NCBI GenBank assembly: GCA_965657545.1
Contig: CBFHOG010000008.1
Location: 1 to 64,000 of the forward strand
Direction of reading: 5' to 3'
DNA: 64,000 bases
From: UBA7446 sp965657545
GTDB lineage: Bacteria > Bacteroidota > Bacteroidia > Flavobacteriales > Flavobacteriaceae
Position numbers and translations under genes: made by a program. Each line of letters begins with the position of its first letter. Within the stretch, counting starts at the first letter, position 1. Below are positions 33,387-42,168 of the stretch, piece after piece. The notes under the pieces are model-generated. The model made no database searches. It saw only the letters and a program-made list of their open reading frames with translations, and was not told the origin of the DNA.

Positions 33387-34253
33387 ATGATGAATAAAAT
33401 CCTAATCTTGTTACTTGCAATTCCCGTATTGCTGACTTCGTGTGTATCACAAAAAAAATACAGCGCCTTAGAGTCCAGTCAAAAAGAGACCAAAAACTTG
33501 CTTAATACAGCAACTGTTAAGTTAAATTCTTGTATTGATGAAAAGGCGAAAAGTGACGCTACTGTTAGCGCTCTCCGCGATCAAATCAACTTCTTAAAAG
33601 CAAACAATCAAGAGCTAATCAACAACATGGGCAACCTGACTACACTGTCACAGAAAGGTGCCGAGAATTTGGAGCGTTCTTTAGAATCCCTAAAAGAAAA
33701 AGACATTCGTATTACACGTATGCAAGACGCTGTTACAAGAAGGGATTCTGTGACGCTTGCCTTGGTAACAAGTCTCAAAGGTGCGTTGGTTGACATCAAC
33801 GACTCTGACATAGAAGTAAATGTCGAAAAAGGTGTGGTGTTTATTTCTATATCGGATAAACTTTTATTCCGTAGTGGAAGCTACTCGGTAACCACGCGTG
33901 CTAAAGAAGTACTTGGGAAAGTAGCCCGTGTAATCAACGATAAAACGGATTTAGAATTTATGGTTGAGGGGCATACAGACAATGTACCAGTAAAAACGGA
34001 TAGTAATGTACTTGTGGATAATTGGGATTTAAGTGTAAAACGTGCTACTGCCGTAGTACGTATTCTTCAAGAAGACTTTTTAGTTGATCCAGCACGTATG
34101 ACTGCTGCAGGACGTAGCTCTTATGTCCCACTTGAGGATAACGCAACAGCTACCGGGCGTGCTAAAAACAGAAGAACACGAATCGTTGTACTTCCAAAAC
34201 TTGACCAATTCTTTGATTTATTAGAAAAAGGGATGGAAGCCGCTTCTAAATAA
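33387..34253 (+). CDS. OmpA-family lipoprotein
   Basis: A lipoprotein signal ends with 'LLTSC', followed by a coiled-coil-like region (about residues 25-125, 'LESSQKETKNLLNTATVKLNS...SLESLKEKDIRITRMQDAV') and a peptidoglycan-binding OmpA domain (about 155-280, 'VEGHTDNVPVKTD', 'NWDLSVKRATAVVRIL', 'AAGRSSYVPLEDN', 'RAKNRRTRIVVLP'). It would tether the outer membrane to the cell wall. A strong terminator follows. Confidence 0.93.
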   Translation: MMNKILILLLAIPVLLTSCVSQKKYSALESSQKETKNLLNTATVKLNSCIDEKAKSDATVSALRDQINFLKANNQELINNMGNLTTLSQKGAENLERSLESLKEKDIRITRMQDAVTRRDSVTLALVTSLKGALVDINDSDIEVNVEKGVVFISISDKLLFRSGSYSVTTRAKEVLGKVARVINDKTDLEFMVEGHTDNVPVKTDSNVLVDNWDLSVKRATAVVRILQEDFLVDPARMTAAGRSSYVPLEDNATATGRAKNRRTRIVVLPKLDQFFDLLEKGMEAASK

Positions 34254-34275
34254 TTTTATAATTTATAACAATATC

Positions 34276-34302
34276 AAAGCTGCCTTAGGGCAGCTTTTTT
34301 TT
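34276..34302 (+). terminator. Hairpin terminator after the OmpA-like gene
   Basis: AAGCTGCC (34277-34284) pairs with GGCAGCTT (34289-34296) across a 4-base loop and is followed by a run of T. It lies just before the stop codon of the convergent uvrD gene. Confidence 0.85.
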
Positions 34303-36601
34303 ATGAAACTACTTTAAGCTTAGCAAAGCGTAACAATAGGTTTTTCTCTCCCGACTGATCAAAGCGAATAAGTGCTTTTGCATCGTTTCCGCTACCCTCT
34401 AAATTCACTACAGTTCCAAATCCAAAACGACTGTGTGAAACTCTTGAACCATTCTTAATATCAGAAAGCTCTAACACTGGTGCATCACTTGATTTAGATA
34501 CAGCTTTCATACGCGCCTTTGGAGGCACAGCAGCAGTTGTTTTCTTTTTTTGCAAGGATTTAAAACGAACTCTGTTGGGATCTGGCGCATCAAAAACAGA
34601 GGCATCTATCATGGGTTTAAACGTATAATCGTCTTGTACGACTTGGTTATCAACGCAAGACTCGTCTAGTTCTGTCAAAAACCTACTGGGCTCTGCATCA
34701 ATAATTTTTCCCCAACGGTACCTAGAAAGTGTATAGGTCAAAGTAGCGCGCTTTTCAGCGCGGGTCAACGCTACATAAAACAACCTGCGTTCCTCTTCCA
34801 ATTCGGCTCTTGTATTTACACTCATGGCAGATGGAAATAAATCTTCTTCCAACCCTACAATATAGACATTGGGAAACTCCAAGCCTTTTGCAAGGTGAAT
34901 GGTCATTAACGATACCGCTTTTTGGTCCTTAACTTCATTGTCAAAATCTGTTGCAAGCGCTACATCTTCCAAAAATTCTACCAAAGATCCTGTGGCATCA
35001 GCCAGCTCGCGTTGCCCATCTACAAAGTCTTTGACACCATTTAACAATTCTTCAATATTCTCCACTCGAGTAATTGCTTCAGGTGTTCCCTCTTTCTTTA
35101 GTTCAGTTACCAGCCCTACTTTTTTGGTGACCATATCGGCCATTTCAAAAGCGTCAAGGGTAGTAAGCTGCACCCTGAAAGAAGCTATCATGGTGTGAAA
35201 ATCTTGCAGTTTGGTACGGGTGCCGGCGTTGATATTTAGTGGCAATTCTTGTACTTGTGCTAAAACTTCAAATAGGGTTCGGTCGTGGGTTTTTGCAGCA
35301 ACAATGAGCTTATTAATGGTGGTTTGTCCAATACCTCGCATGGGGTAATTAATGATACGCTTTAGGCTTTCTTCGTCGTTTGGATTTACCAAAAGGCGGA
35401 GATATGCCAACACATCTTTAATTTCTTTACGCTGATAAAAGGAAACACCGCCATATACCCTATATGGAATATTGCGCTTGCGCAACGAATCTTCCATGGC
35501 TCTAGACTGCGCATTGGTACGATACAAAATCGCAAAATCTTCATAACCCAATTGTGATTGCATAGCACGTTCAAAAATATCACCTGCTACATATCGTCCT
35601 TCTTCACCATCTGTTGGACTGCGGTGAATGATAATTTTGTGTCCTTCAGGATTTGCTGTCCAAACATTTTTTTCCAACCGATTGGTGTTGTGAGCAATGA
35701 TTGCGTTGGCGGCTTTTACAATCGTACCTGATGAACGATAATTTTGCTCCAATCGATATACACCAGCATCGGGATAATCTCGCTGAAAATTCAAAATGTT
35801 TTGGATATTAGCACCTCGAAAAGCGTATATACTTTGCGCATCGTCACCTACCACACAAATATTTTGATATCGATCTGCTAAGGCGCGTACAATGAGATAC
35901 TGTGAATGATTGGTATCCTGATACTCATCAACCAAAATATAGCGAAAGCGCTCTTGGTACTTTGCCAATACATCTGGAAAACGATTCAACAATTCATTTG
36001 TTTTCAGCAATAAATCATCAAAATCCATAGCACCCGCTTTAAAGCATCTATCTACATATTCCTTGTAAATCGTACCCATTTCCGGACGTTTGGACTCTCG
36101 GTCTGCTTCAATTAGTTCAGGATTGTTAAAATAAGCTCGAACTGTGACAAGGCTATTTTTAAACGAGGAAATGCGCGAGCGGATTTGTTTTACTTTGTAT
36201 AAATCTTTATCCAGATTTAATTCTTTAATTATAGAGGATAACAATCGTTCAGAATCTTGCGTATCATAAATCGTAAAACTAGAGGGATAGCCCAATCGGT
36301 CTGCCTCTGCCCTTAAAATTCGTGCAAAAACAGAGTGGAAAGTTCCCATCCAAAGATTTTTTGCTTCACTCTCCCCTACAATTTGAGCAATACGCGCTTT
36401 CATTTCCCGAGCAGCTTTGTTGGTAAAGGTGAGTGCCAATATGGAAAATGAATCAACACCTTGCTGCATCAAATATGCAATGCGATAGGTTAAAACCCTC
36501 GTTTTTCCCGAGCCTGCACCGGCTATAACCATCAACGGGCCATCCTTATGTACGGTGGGTTTTTGTTGGGCTTCGTTAAGTAGCTGGAGGTAATTTTCCA
36601 A
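34301..36601 (-). CDS. uvrD: UvrD/PcrA-family DNA helicase
   Basis: This superfamily 1A helicase acts in excision and mismatch repair. Motifs in order: Q-motif 'LNEAQQKP', I 'AGAGSGKTRVL', Ia 'TFTNKAAREM', II 'DEYQDTN', III 'VGDDAQSIYAFRGA', IV 'YRLEQNYRSS', V 'TIHLAKGLEFPNV', VI 'VALTRAEKR'. The frame is open to 36655, but the family start 'ENYLQLLNEAQQ' matches TTG 36601, which I prefer. The protein is about 766 residues. Upstream it diverges from recG. Confidence 0.95.
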   Translation of the reverse strand: MENYLQLLNEAQQKPTVHKDGPLMVIAGAGSGKTRVLTYRIAYLMQQGVDSFSILALTFTNKAAREMKARIAQIVGESEAKNLWMGTFHSVFARILRAEADRLGYPSSFTIYDTQDSERLLSSIIKELNLDKDLYKVKQIRSRISSFKNSLVTVRAYFNNPELIEADRESKRPEMGTIYKEYVDRCFKAGAMDFDDLLLKTNELLNRFPDVLAKYQERFRYILVDEYQDTNHSQYLIVRALADRYQNICVVGDDAQSIYAFRGANIQNILNFQRDYPDAGVYRLEQNYRSSGTIVKAANAIIAHNTNRLEKNVWTANPEGHKIIIHRSPTDGEEGRYVAGDIFERAMQSQLGYEDFAILYRTNAQSRAMEDSLRKRNIPYRVYGGVSFYQRKEIKDVLAYLRLLVNPNDEESLKRIINYPMRGIGQTTINKLIVAAKTHDRTLFEVLAQVQELPLNINAGTRTKLQDFHTMIASFRVQLTTLDAFEMADMVTKKVGLVTELKKEGTPEAITRVENIEELLNGVKDFVDGQRELADATGSLVEFLEDVALATDFDNEVKDQKAVSLMTIHLAKGLEFPNVYIVGLEEDLFPSAMSVNTRAELEEERRLFYVALTRAEKRATLTYTLSRYRWGKIIDAEPSRFLTELDESCVDNQVVQDDYTFKPMIDASVFDAPDPNRVRFKSLQKKKTTAAVPPKARMKAVSKSSDAPVLELSDIKNGSRVSHSRFGFGTVVNLEGSGNDAKALIRFDQSGEKNLLLRFAKLKVVS

Positions 36602-36696
36602 AACAAAGATTAAAGAGTGAAAATAGCCAAACCCAGACGGTTGATAAAGAAGCAAAACAAATAGTTATTAACAGGAAACTACTATCTTCGTTTTTT

Positions 36697-38796
36697 ATGG
36701 CTGTGCTATTTCAAAAACCGATTGATTATCTCAAGGGTGTTGGACCTAACCGTGCGCAATTACTTAAAAAAGAGTTGGGTATACATACCCTACAAGATGT
36801 ATTGTATTTTTTTCCTCACCGATATATAGATCGAAGTCAATACTTTACACCAGGTCAAATACCAAAAACTACCGCTGAGGTACAGGTGCTCGGCAGCATC
36901 ACGCATTTGGAAACAGTAAAGCAAAAAAGAGGGAGTAGATTGGTGGCAACATTTTCTGACGGACAACACAGTATTGAATTGGTATGGTTTAGAGGACATC
37001 AATGGATTCAAAAATCGCTACAAGTAAACAAACCGTATATGGCTTTTGGCAGACTAAATTGGTTTGGCAACAAATGCTCCATAGCCCATCCAGAGTTGGT
37101 TTTTTTGGAAGATCACGAGCAACGAAAAGGCAATTTTCAACCCGTATATTCCACAACAGAAGCGCTGACAAAAAGTGGTATTTCACAGCGTGTAATGCGG
37201 CAAATCATTGGACATTTATTTGAAGAAATTGGAAGTGGAATTCAAGAGGTTTTACCAAATCATATCTTGCAGCAATACCAATTAATACATAAAAATTCGG
37301 CCCTGACAACAATCCACTTTCCTGAAAATCAAGAGGAACTTGAAAAAGCTCAATATCGGATGAAATTTGAGGAATTATTTTTTGTTCAACTTCAATTGGG
37401 ACTTAAAAAACTTCATCGGAAACAGCACTTAAAAGGCATTCCATTCGCTGAAATTGGCGAATATTTTAATTCGTTTTTTCATCATCACTTACCGTTTCCA
37501 CTGACAGAAGCACAAAAACGAGTGGTTAGAGAAATTCGTGCCGACCTAAAAAGTGAAGCGCAAATGAATCGACTACTGCAAGGAGATGTGGGCTCTGGAA
37601 AAACCATTGTTGCGGTCTTATGTATGCTTATGGCACTCGATAATGGGATGCAAACCACTTTGGTTGCCCCAACAGAAATTTTGGCACAACAACACCATAC
37701 AAGTATTAGCGAACTTTTAAAACCGCTCAATATAAATGTTGGACTTCTCACAGGCTCTGTCAAAAAAAGCGCACGGACTCCATTATTGGAACAATTGGCA
37801 GATGGGTCATTACCCATACTTATAGGGACACACGCCGTTTTAGAACAATCCGTAATATTCAAAAAGCTTGGCTTGGCAATTATAGATGAACAGCATCGCT
37901 TTGGTGTGGCGCAACGTGCTACATTATGGCGAAAAAATGCTATCCCTCCTAATGTTTTAGTCATGACAGCTACCCCAATACCGAGAACATTAGCTATGAC
38001 TGCTTACGGAGATTTAGACTTGTCGGTCATTGATGAACTCCCACCAGGAAGAAAACCGATTACCACTACACATAGGTTTGATAGTAAACGCTTAGCCATT
38101 TTTCAATTTATGCGAGAGGAAATTACTAAAGGAAGGCAGGTGTATGTAGTTTACCCCCTTATTCAAGAATCGCAAGTTTTGGATTATAAAGATTTAATGG
38201 ACGGATACGAAAGTATTGTTCGGGAATTTCCACTTCCCGACTATCAAGTTAGCATTGTTCACGGGAAAATGAATGCCGAAGATAAAGCCTATGAAATGGA
38301 GCGTTTTGTTTCAGGAAAAACACAAATTATGGTTGCCACAACCGTTATTGAAGTAGGTGTTAATGTTCCCAATGCAAGTATCATGATTATTGAAAGTGCT
38401 GAGCGATTTGGCCTATCGCAATTGCACCAATTACGCGGTCGTGTGGGACGTGGTGCAAGTAAAAGTTATTGTGTGCTTATGACTGGAAATAAACTAAGTC
38501 AAGATGCGCAAACTCGAATTCAAACTATGGTACGCACACAGGATGGTTTTGAACTTGCAGAAGTAGATTTATCACTTCGTGGCCCAGGAGATCTTATGGG
38601 AACACAACAAAGTGGGGTACTTCCGTTTTTAATTGCAAACTTGAAAAAAGATGGCCATGTGCTAAAATCTGTTCGGCATGCAGTAGATCAAATCCTTTTA
38701 CAAGATCCAGTACTATCACAAGAACAACACAGCGTATTAAGTGAAGCATTAACACTTACGCAGCAAGGAAAATCCATCTGGAAGTACATTGGATGA
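36697..38796 (+). CDS. recG: ATP-dependent DNA helicase RecG
   Basis: RecG remodels stalled forks and branched DNA. The protein has an N-terminal wedge/OB region ('KGVGPNRAQLLKKELGI', 'FFPHRYIDRS') and SF2 helicase motifs: 'LLQGDVGSGKTIVA', 'APTEILAQQH', 'IDEQHRFGVAQR' (DEQH rather than DEAH), 'MTATPIPRTLAMT', 'VATTVIEVGVNVPNA' and 'QLRGRVGRG'. Its length of 699 residues is standard. A TATCTTCG, one base off the -7 consensus, lies upstream. Confidence 0.97.
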   Translation: MAVLFQKPIDYLKGVGPNRAQLLKKELGIHTLQDVLYFFPHRYIDRSQYFTPGQIPKTTAEVQVLGSITHLETVKQKRGSRLVATFSDGQHSIELVWFRGHQWIQKSLQVNKPYMAFGRLNWFGNKCSIAHPELVFLEDHEQRKGNFQPVYSTTEALTKSGISQRVMRQIIGHLFEEIGSGIQEVLPNHILQQYQLIHKNSALTTIHFPENQEELEKAQYRMKFEELFFVQLQLGLKKLHRKQHLKGIPFAEIGEYFNSFFHHHLPFPLTEAQKRVVREIRADLKSEAQMNRLLQGDVGSGKTIVAVLCMLMALDNGMQTTLVAPTEILAQQHHTSISELLKPLNINVGLLTGSVKKSARTPLLEQLADGSLPILIGTHAVLEQSVIFKKLGLAIIDEQHRFGVAQRATLWRKNAIPPNVLVMTATPIPRTLAMTAYGDLDLSVIDELPPGRKPITTTHRFDSKRLAIFQFMREEITKGRQVYVVYPLIQESQVLDYKDLMDGYESIVREFPLPDYQVSIVHGKMNAEDKAYEMERFVSGKTQIMVATTVIEVGVNVPNASIMIIESAERFGLSQLHQLRGRVGRGASKSYCVLMTGNKLSQDAQTRIQTMVRTQDGFELAEVDLSLRGPGDLMGTQQSGVLPFLIANLKKDGHVLKSVRHAVDQILLQDPVLSQEQHSVLSEALTLTQQGKSIWKYIG

Positions 38797-38797
38797 A

Positions 38798-38827
38798 TTG
38801 TGTACTTAAAACATCGGTGTATCTTTG
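38798..38827 (+). promoter_or_regulatory. Consensus promoter for pheT
   Basis: TTG (38798-38800), a 19-base spacer, and TATCTTTG (38820-38827) match the Bacteroidetes sigma-70 (SigA) -33/-7 pattern exactly. It starts right after the recG stop codon, so pheT has its own transcript start about 10 bases upstream of its ATG at 38845. Confidence 0.8.
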
Positions 38828-38844
38828 CAACTTAATTAATAACC

Positions 38845-41253
38845 ATGCACATCTCGTATAATTGGCTTCGCGATTTTATTCAAACTGACTTAAGCCCCAC
38901 AGAAGTTGGCACCATACTAACCGACATAGGGTTAGAAGTTGAAGGGATTGAGCAATATCAGTCCATTAAAGGAGGCTTAGAAGGAGTTGTGATTGGGAAA
39001 GTTATAAGCTGTGAAAAACACCAAAATGCGGATAAATTAAAGGTTACTCAAGTTGATATTGGCCTTGAGGAACCTGTGCAAATTGTTTGTGGCGCACCCA
39101 ATGTAGCAGCAGGACAAACGGTTCCCGTAGCTACTGTTGGCACCACTTTATACGATGACACTGGAGCATCTTTTATTATCAAAAAAAGTAAAATTAGAGG
39201 TGAGTCCAGTCACGGAATGATTTGCGCTGAGGATGAACTCGGAGTTGGCAATAGTCACGACGGAATTATGGTACTTGAAAATCACCATAAAGCAGGAACC
39301 CCCTGCAAAGAAGTATTTTCAATCATATCAGATCACGTTTTCGAAATTGGACTAACCCCGAATCGATCAGATGCCATGAGCCATTATGGTGTAGCCAGAG
39401 ATTTGCGTGCGGCATTGGTTCAAAAAGAAGAAACACCGGCATTAATTACACCTCCTATTAGTTCTTACAGAGTAGATAATTATAGTGGAGCAATTCAAAT
39501 TGACGTTCAAGATAACGATGCGGCACCGCGTTATTGCGGTTTACGAATTTCTGGAGTTGAAATAAAACCATCACCGGAACATATACAGCATCGCCTAAAA
39601 TCTATTGGTGTGAAGCCTATCAATAATGTTGTGGATGCGACAAATTTTGTGCTTCACGAACTAGGACAACCGCTTCATGCGTTTGATGCTGATAAAATTT
39701 CAAGTGGAATTGTTCGAATTCAAAAACTTAAAGAAGGTACAAGGTTTGTTACTTTAGATGGAATTGAACGCAAACTCAGTAGCGAAGACTTGATGATTTG
39801 CGACGGTGACACCCCCATGTGTATGGCGGGTGTATTTGGTGGATTAGAATCAGGCGTTTCTGAAAATACAACCGAAATATTTTTAGAGAGTGCCTATTTT
39901 GACCCTGTAAGCATTCGAAAAACAGCTAAGCGTCATGGACTTAGCACTGACGCCTCTTTCCGTTACGAAAGAAGTATTGATATTGAATTGGTGAAATATG
40001 CGCTTAAGCGCGCCGCCTTGCTTATTCAAGAAGTGGCAGGTGGCGTAATTTCATCTGATATCACAGATGAATATCCAACAAAACACGAACCACACCATGT
40101 ACTACTGAAGTTTGAATATGTCAACAACTTGATTGGATATGAAATTCCTCGTGAAATAATTAAGAAAATTTTACAAGGACTAGATATTAAAATCACAAAC
40201 GTAACCGAAACTTCCTTGGGCTTAGCAATTCCAACCTACCGGACCGATGTTAGACGACCTGCAGATGTGGTAGAAGAAATCCTACGTATATATGGTTACA
40301 ACGCTATTCCAATAGGCTCTAAACTAAACAGTTCTGTTCCTGAATTTGCCAAACAACTTTCAAATCAATATCAACAAAACATTGCCCAACAATTGATTTC
40401 GCAAGGTTTTTATGAAATTTATAACAACTCCCTCACAACGCCAAAACACGGAGGTAATGTTGATGAAATGGTTGAAATTTTAAATCCTTTGAGTAGCGAA
40501 CTATCTGTGATGCGTACCAATTTACTTTATGGAATGCTTGAAGCAGTACAGTTTAACAATAACCGTCAACAGCAAAACTTGCGCTTTTTTGAGGTTGGTA
40601 ATAGCTACCACAAAAAAGAAAAGAAAACCAAACAAACACCTACATTGGCCATAGTTGCAACAGGACAACAACTGCCTAATCATTGGGGTGTAGCAGAACA
40701 GAAATCAGATTTTTTCTTCTTAAAAGGGGTTGTAAAAACATTGCTCCAGCGACTAGGAGTTCATACCAAAGAATCACCTGCAAAACATGCGCATTACAAA
40801 GAATCTATCGATTTTCACTGTAAAGATAAATACGTGGGAACACTTGGTTTGATAGATTTGGAAGCATTTAAAGGATTGAATATTGAACAAGATGTGTTTG
40901 CCTGTACCCTAGTACTAGACACAGTCTTGGCCAATACAAACCAAAAAATTAAAGTCAAACCATTATCGAAATATCCCTCCGTACAACGAGATTTAGCACT
41001 ACTGGTAAATACAGAAACAAGTTTCGAAGAATTATATCAAATAGCACAAAAAACAGAGAGACAATTACTGGATAATGTGCAGTTGTTTGATGTGTTTAAT
41101 GGAAAAGGAATTCCGGATGGGAAAAAGTCTTATGCACTCAGTTTTACATTAAGTGATAAAAACAAAACGCTAACAGACAAACAAATTGATAAAACCATGC
41201 AACGAATTGCCCAACAGTACGAAAAACAGTTAGGCGCAACACTTCGTCAATAG
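38845..41253 (+). CDS. pheT: Phenylalanyl-tRNA synthetase beta subunit
   Basis: PheT forms the alpha2-beta2 synthetase that charges tRNA-Phe. The start 'MHISYNWLRDFI' is the family's, the tRNA-binding EMAP-like domain spans about residues 40-150 ('GVVIGKVISCEKHQNADKLKV'), then come the B3/B4 editing domain (about 220-400, 'FVLHELGQPLHAFDADKI', 'MAGVFGG.ESGVSENTTEIFLESAYF'), the B5 domain and the C-terminal anticodon-binding domain ('KYPSVQRDLALLV'). It is 802 residues. pheS is not in this window. Confidence 0.97.
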   Translation: MHISYNWLRDFIQTDLSPTEVGTILTDIGLEVEGIEQYQSIKGGLEGVVIGKVISCEKHQNADKLKVTQVDIGLEEPVQIVCGAPNVAAGQTVPVATVGTTLYDDTGASFIIKKSKIRGESSHGMICAEDELGVGNSHDGIMVLENHHKAGTPCKEVFSIISDHVFEIGLTPNRSDAMSHYGVARDLRAALVQKEETPALITPPISSYRVDNYSGAIQIDVQDNDAAPRYCGLRISGVEIKPSPEHIQHRLKSIGVKPINNVVDATNFVLHELGQPLHAFDADKISSGIVRIQKLKEGTRFVTLDGIERKLSSEDLMICDGDTPMCMAGVFGGLESGVSENTTEIFLESAYFDPVSIRKTAKRHGLSTDASFRYERSIDIELVKYALKRAALLIQEVAGGVISSDITDEYPTKHEPHHVLLKFEYVNNLIGYEIPREIIKKILQGLDIKITNVTETSLGLAIPTYRTDVRRPADVVEEILRIYGYNAIPIGSKLNSSVPEFAKQLSNQYQQNIAQQLISQGFYEIYNNSLTTPKHGGNVDEMVEILNPLSSELSVMRTNLLYGMLEAVQFNNNRQQQNLRFFEVGNSYHKKEKKTKQTPTLAIVATGQQLPNHWGVAEQKSDFFFLKGVVKTLLQRLGVHTKESPAKHAHYKESIDFHCKDKYVGTLGLIDLEAFKGLNIEQDVFACTLVLDTVLANTNQKIKVKPLSKYPSVQRDLALLVNTETSFEELYQIAQKTERQLLDNVQLFDVFNGKGIPDGKKSYALSFTLSDKNKTLTDKQIDKTMQRIAQQYEKQLGATLRQ

Positions 41254-41277
41254 TATTGTTTATCGATTCTTAAACAC

Positions 41278-41307
41278 TTGATTATTTGTAAGTTATGTGT
41301 ATCTTTG
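41278..41307 (+). promoter_or_regulatory. Consensus promoter for the 41330 gene
   Basis: TTG (41278-41280), a 19-base spacer and TATCTTTG (41300-41307) repeat the same exact pattern seen before pheT. The start codon of the downstream gene is at 41330, giving a leader of about 15 bases. Confidence 0.78.
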
Positions 41308-41329
41308 AGTATTGCTAAAAGAAAATAAT

Positions 41330-41965
41330 ATGTTTGCGTCTACCGATATCCGCAGAGAATTAAATCTCGTTAAAGAAAAGTCTCAAGAAAAAGCTTTTTC
41401 ACTACCCACAAATAGCTTTGATGTTGATAAACTTGATACTAAGCGCATTTATCATATCAACCAAATCAAAAAAATATGTATTGATTACAGGCTTCGTTTT
41501 TTGGATGCTAAATTGTATAAAGGGCAATTTCCAGTTGAGGCCATTGATGAAATTAAATCCATTGAAGATACGCATCAAACAAGTTTGAATTCATTAAAAA
41601 TGATGGCTCCATCTAAACTTTTTAAGTTAGAAAATGCAGATGACCCATTACTTTTTGCCCCTATGGGTAATGGATATTATTATTTAATACACCAATGGGG
41701 AAATGATTTACACCCACTACGAAAAATGTTAGTATGGCCATTTAAGAATTTGATTAATATGTGTATTGCGACGCTTGTTGCCAGTTTTGTGCTATCGCTT
41801 TTTGTGCCAATATCTATTTTTACGCCGAATCCAACAGCCAGTGACTTTTTCCTGATCTATTTCTTTATGTTTAAATCACTGGCAGCAATTGTAATTTATT
41901 ACACTTTCGCTAGGGGAAAGAATGTAAATAAAGCCATTTGGAATAGTAAATATTACAACAATTAA
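41330..41965 (+). CDS. Membrane protein of unknown function
   Basis: I use ATG 41330 rather than TTG 41312, because the consensus promoter ends at 41307. The protein is about 211 residues: a soluble N-terminal two thirds ('FDVDKLDTKRIYHINQIKKICIDYRLRFLDAKLYKG') and two hydrophobic spans near the end ('MCIATLVASFVLSLFVPISIF', 'FFLIYFFMFKSLAAIVIYYTF'). Its stop overlaps the start of a DUF2007 gene by one base, so the two are coupled. The family is not recognised. Confidence 0.8.
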   Translation: MFASTDIRRELNLVKEKSQEKAFSLPTNSFDVDKLDTKRIYHINQIKKICIDYRLRFLDAKLYKGQFPVEAIDEIKSIEDTHQTSLNSLKMMAPSKLFKLENADDPLLFAPMGNGYYYLIHQWGNDLHPLRKMLVWPFKNLINMCIATLVASFVLSLFVPISIFTPNPTASDFFLIYFFMFKSLAAIVIYYTFARGKNVNKAIWNSKYYNN

Positions 41966-42168
41966 TGTCAGATTCTTTTCGCTTATTGTACACGGGAAAT
42001 ATTGTTGATGTACAACGCCTGAAGGCTTTATTGGAAGAAAATGATATTTTCCCTATAATAAAAGATGAGACAGAATCTGCGCGACTAGCAGGATTTGGCG
42101 CTCCTACAATGATGCAACAACTTTGGGTACTTTCCTCAGAAGTTGACAAAGCAAAAACCTTTCTTTAG
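41965..42168 (+). CDS. DUF2007-like small protein
   Basis: This 67-residue protein, 'FRLLYTGNIVDVQRLKALLEENDIFPIIKDETESARLAGFG', resembles the DUF2007 group (sometimes called putative signal-transducing protein). The pattern of a strand, a helix that starts 'D...LKALLE', and 'GI.....D' is typical. It overlaps the preceding gene by one base and the convergent ABC-F gene by 4 bp. The biochemical role is unknown. Confidence 0.75.
   Translation: MSDSFRLLYTGNIVDVQRLKALLEENDIFPIIKDETESARLAGFGAPTMMQQLWVLSSEVDKAKTFL

Noticed and set aside
36602..36655. Longer N-terminus for uvrD
   Set aside because: The extra 18 residues are aromatic/hydrophobic and not family-like; the usual start aligns to TTG 36601.
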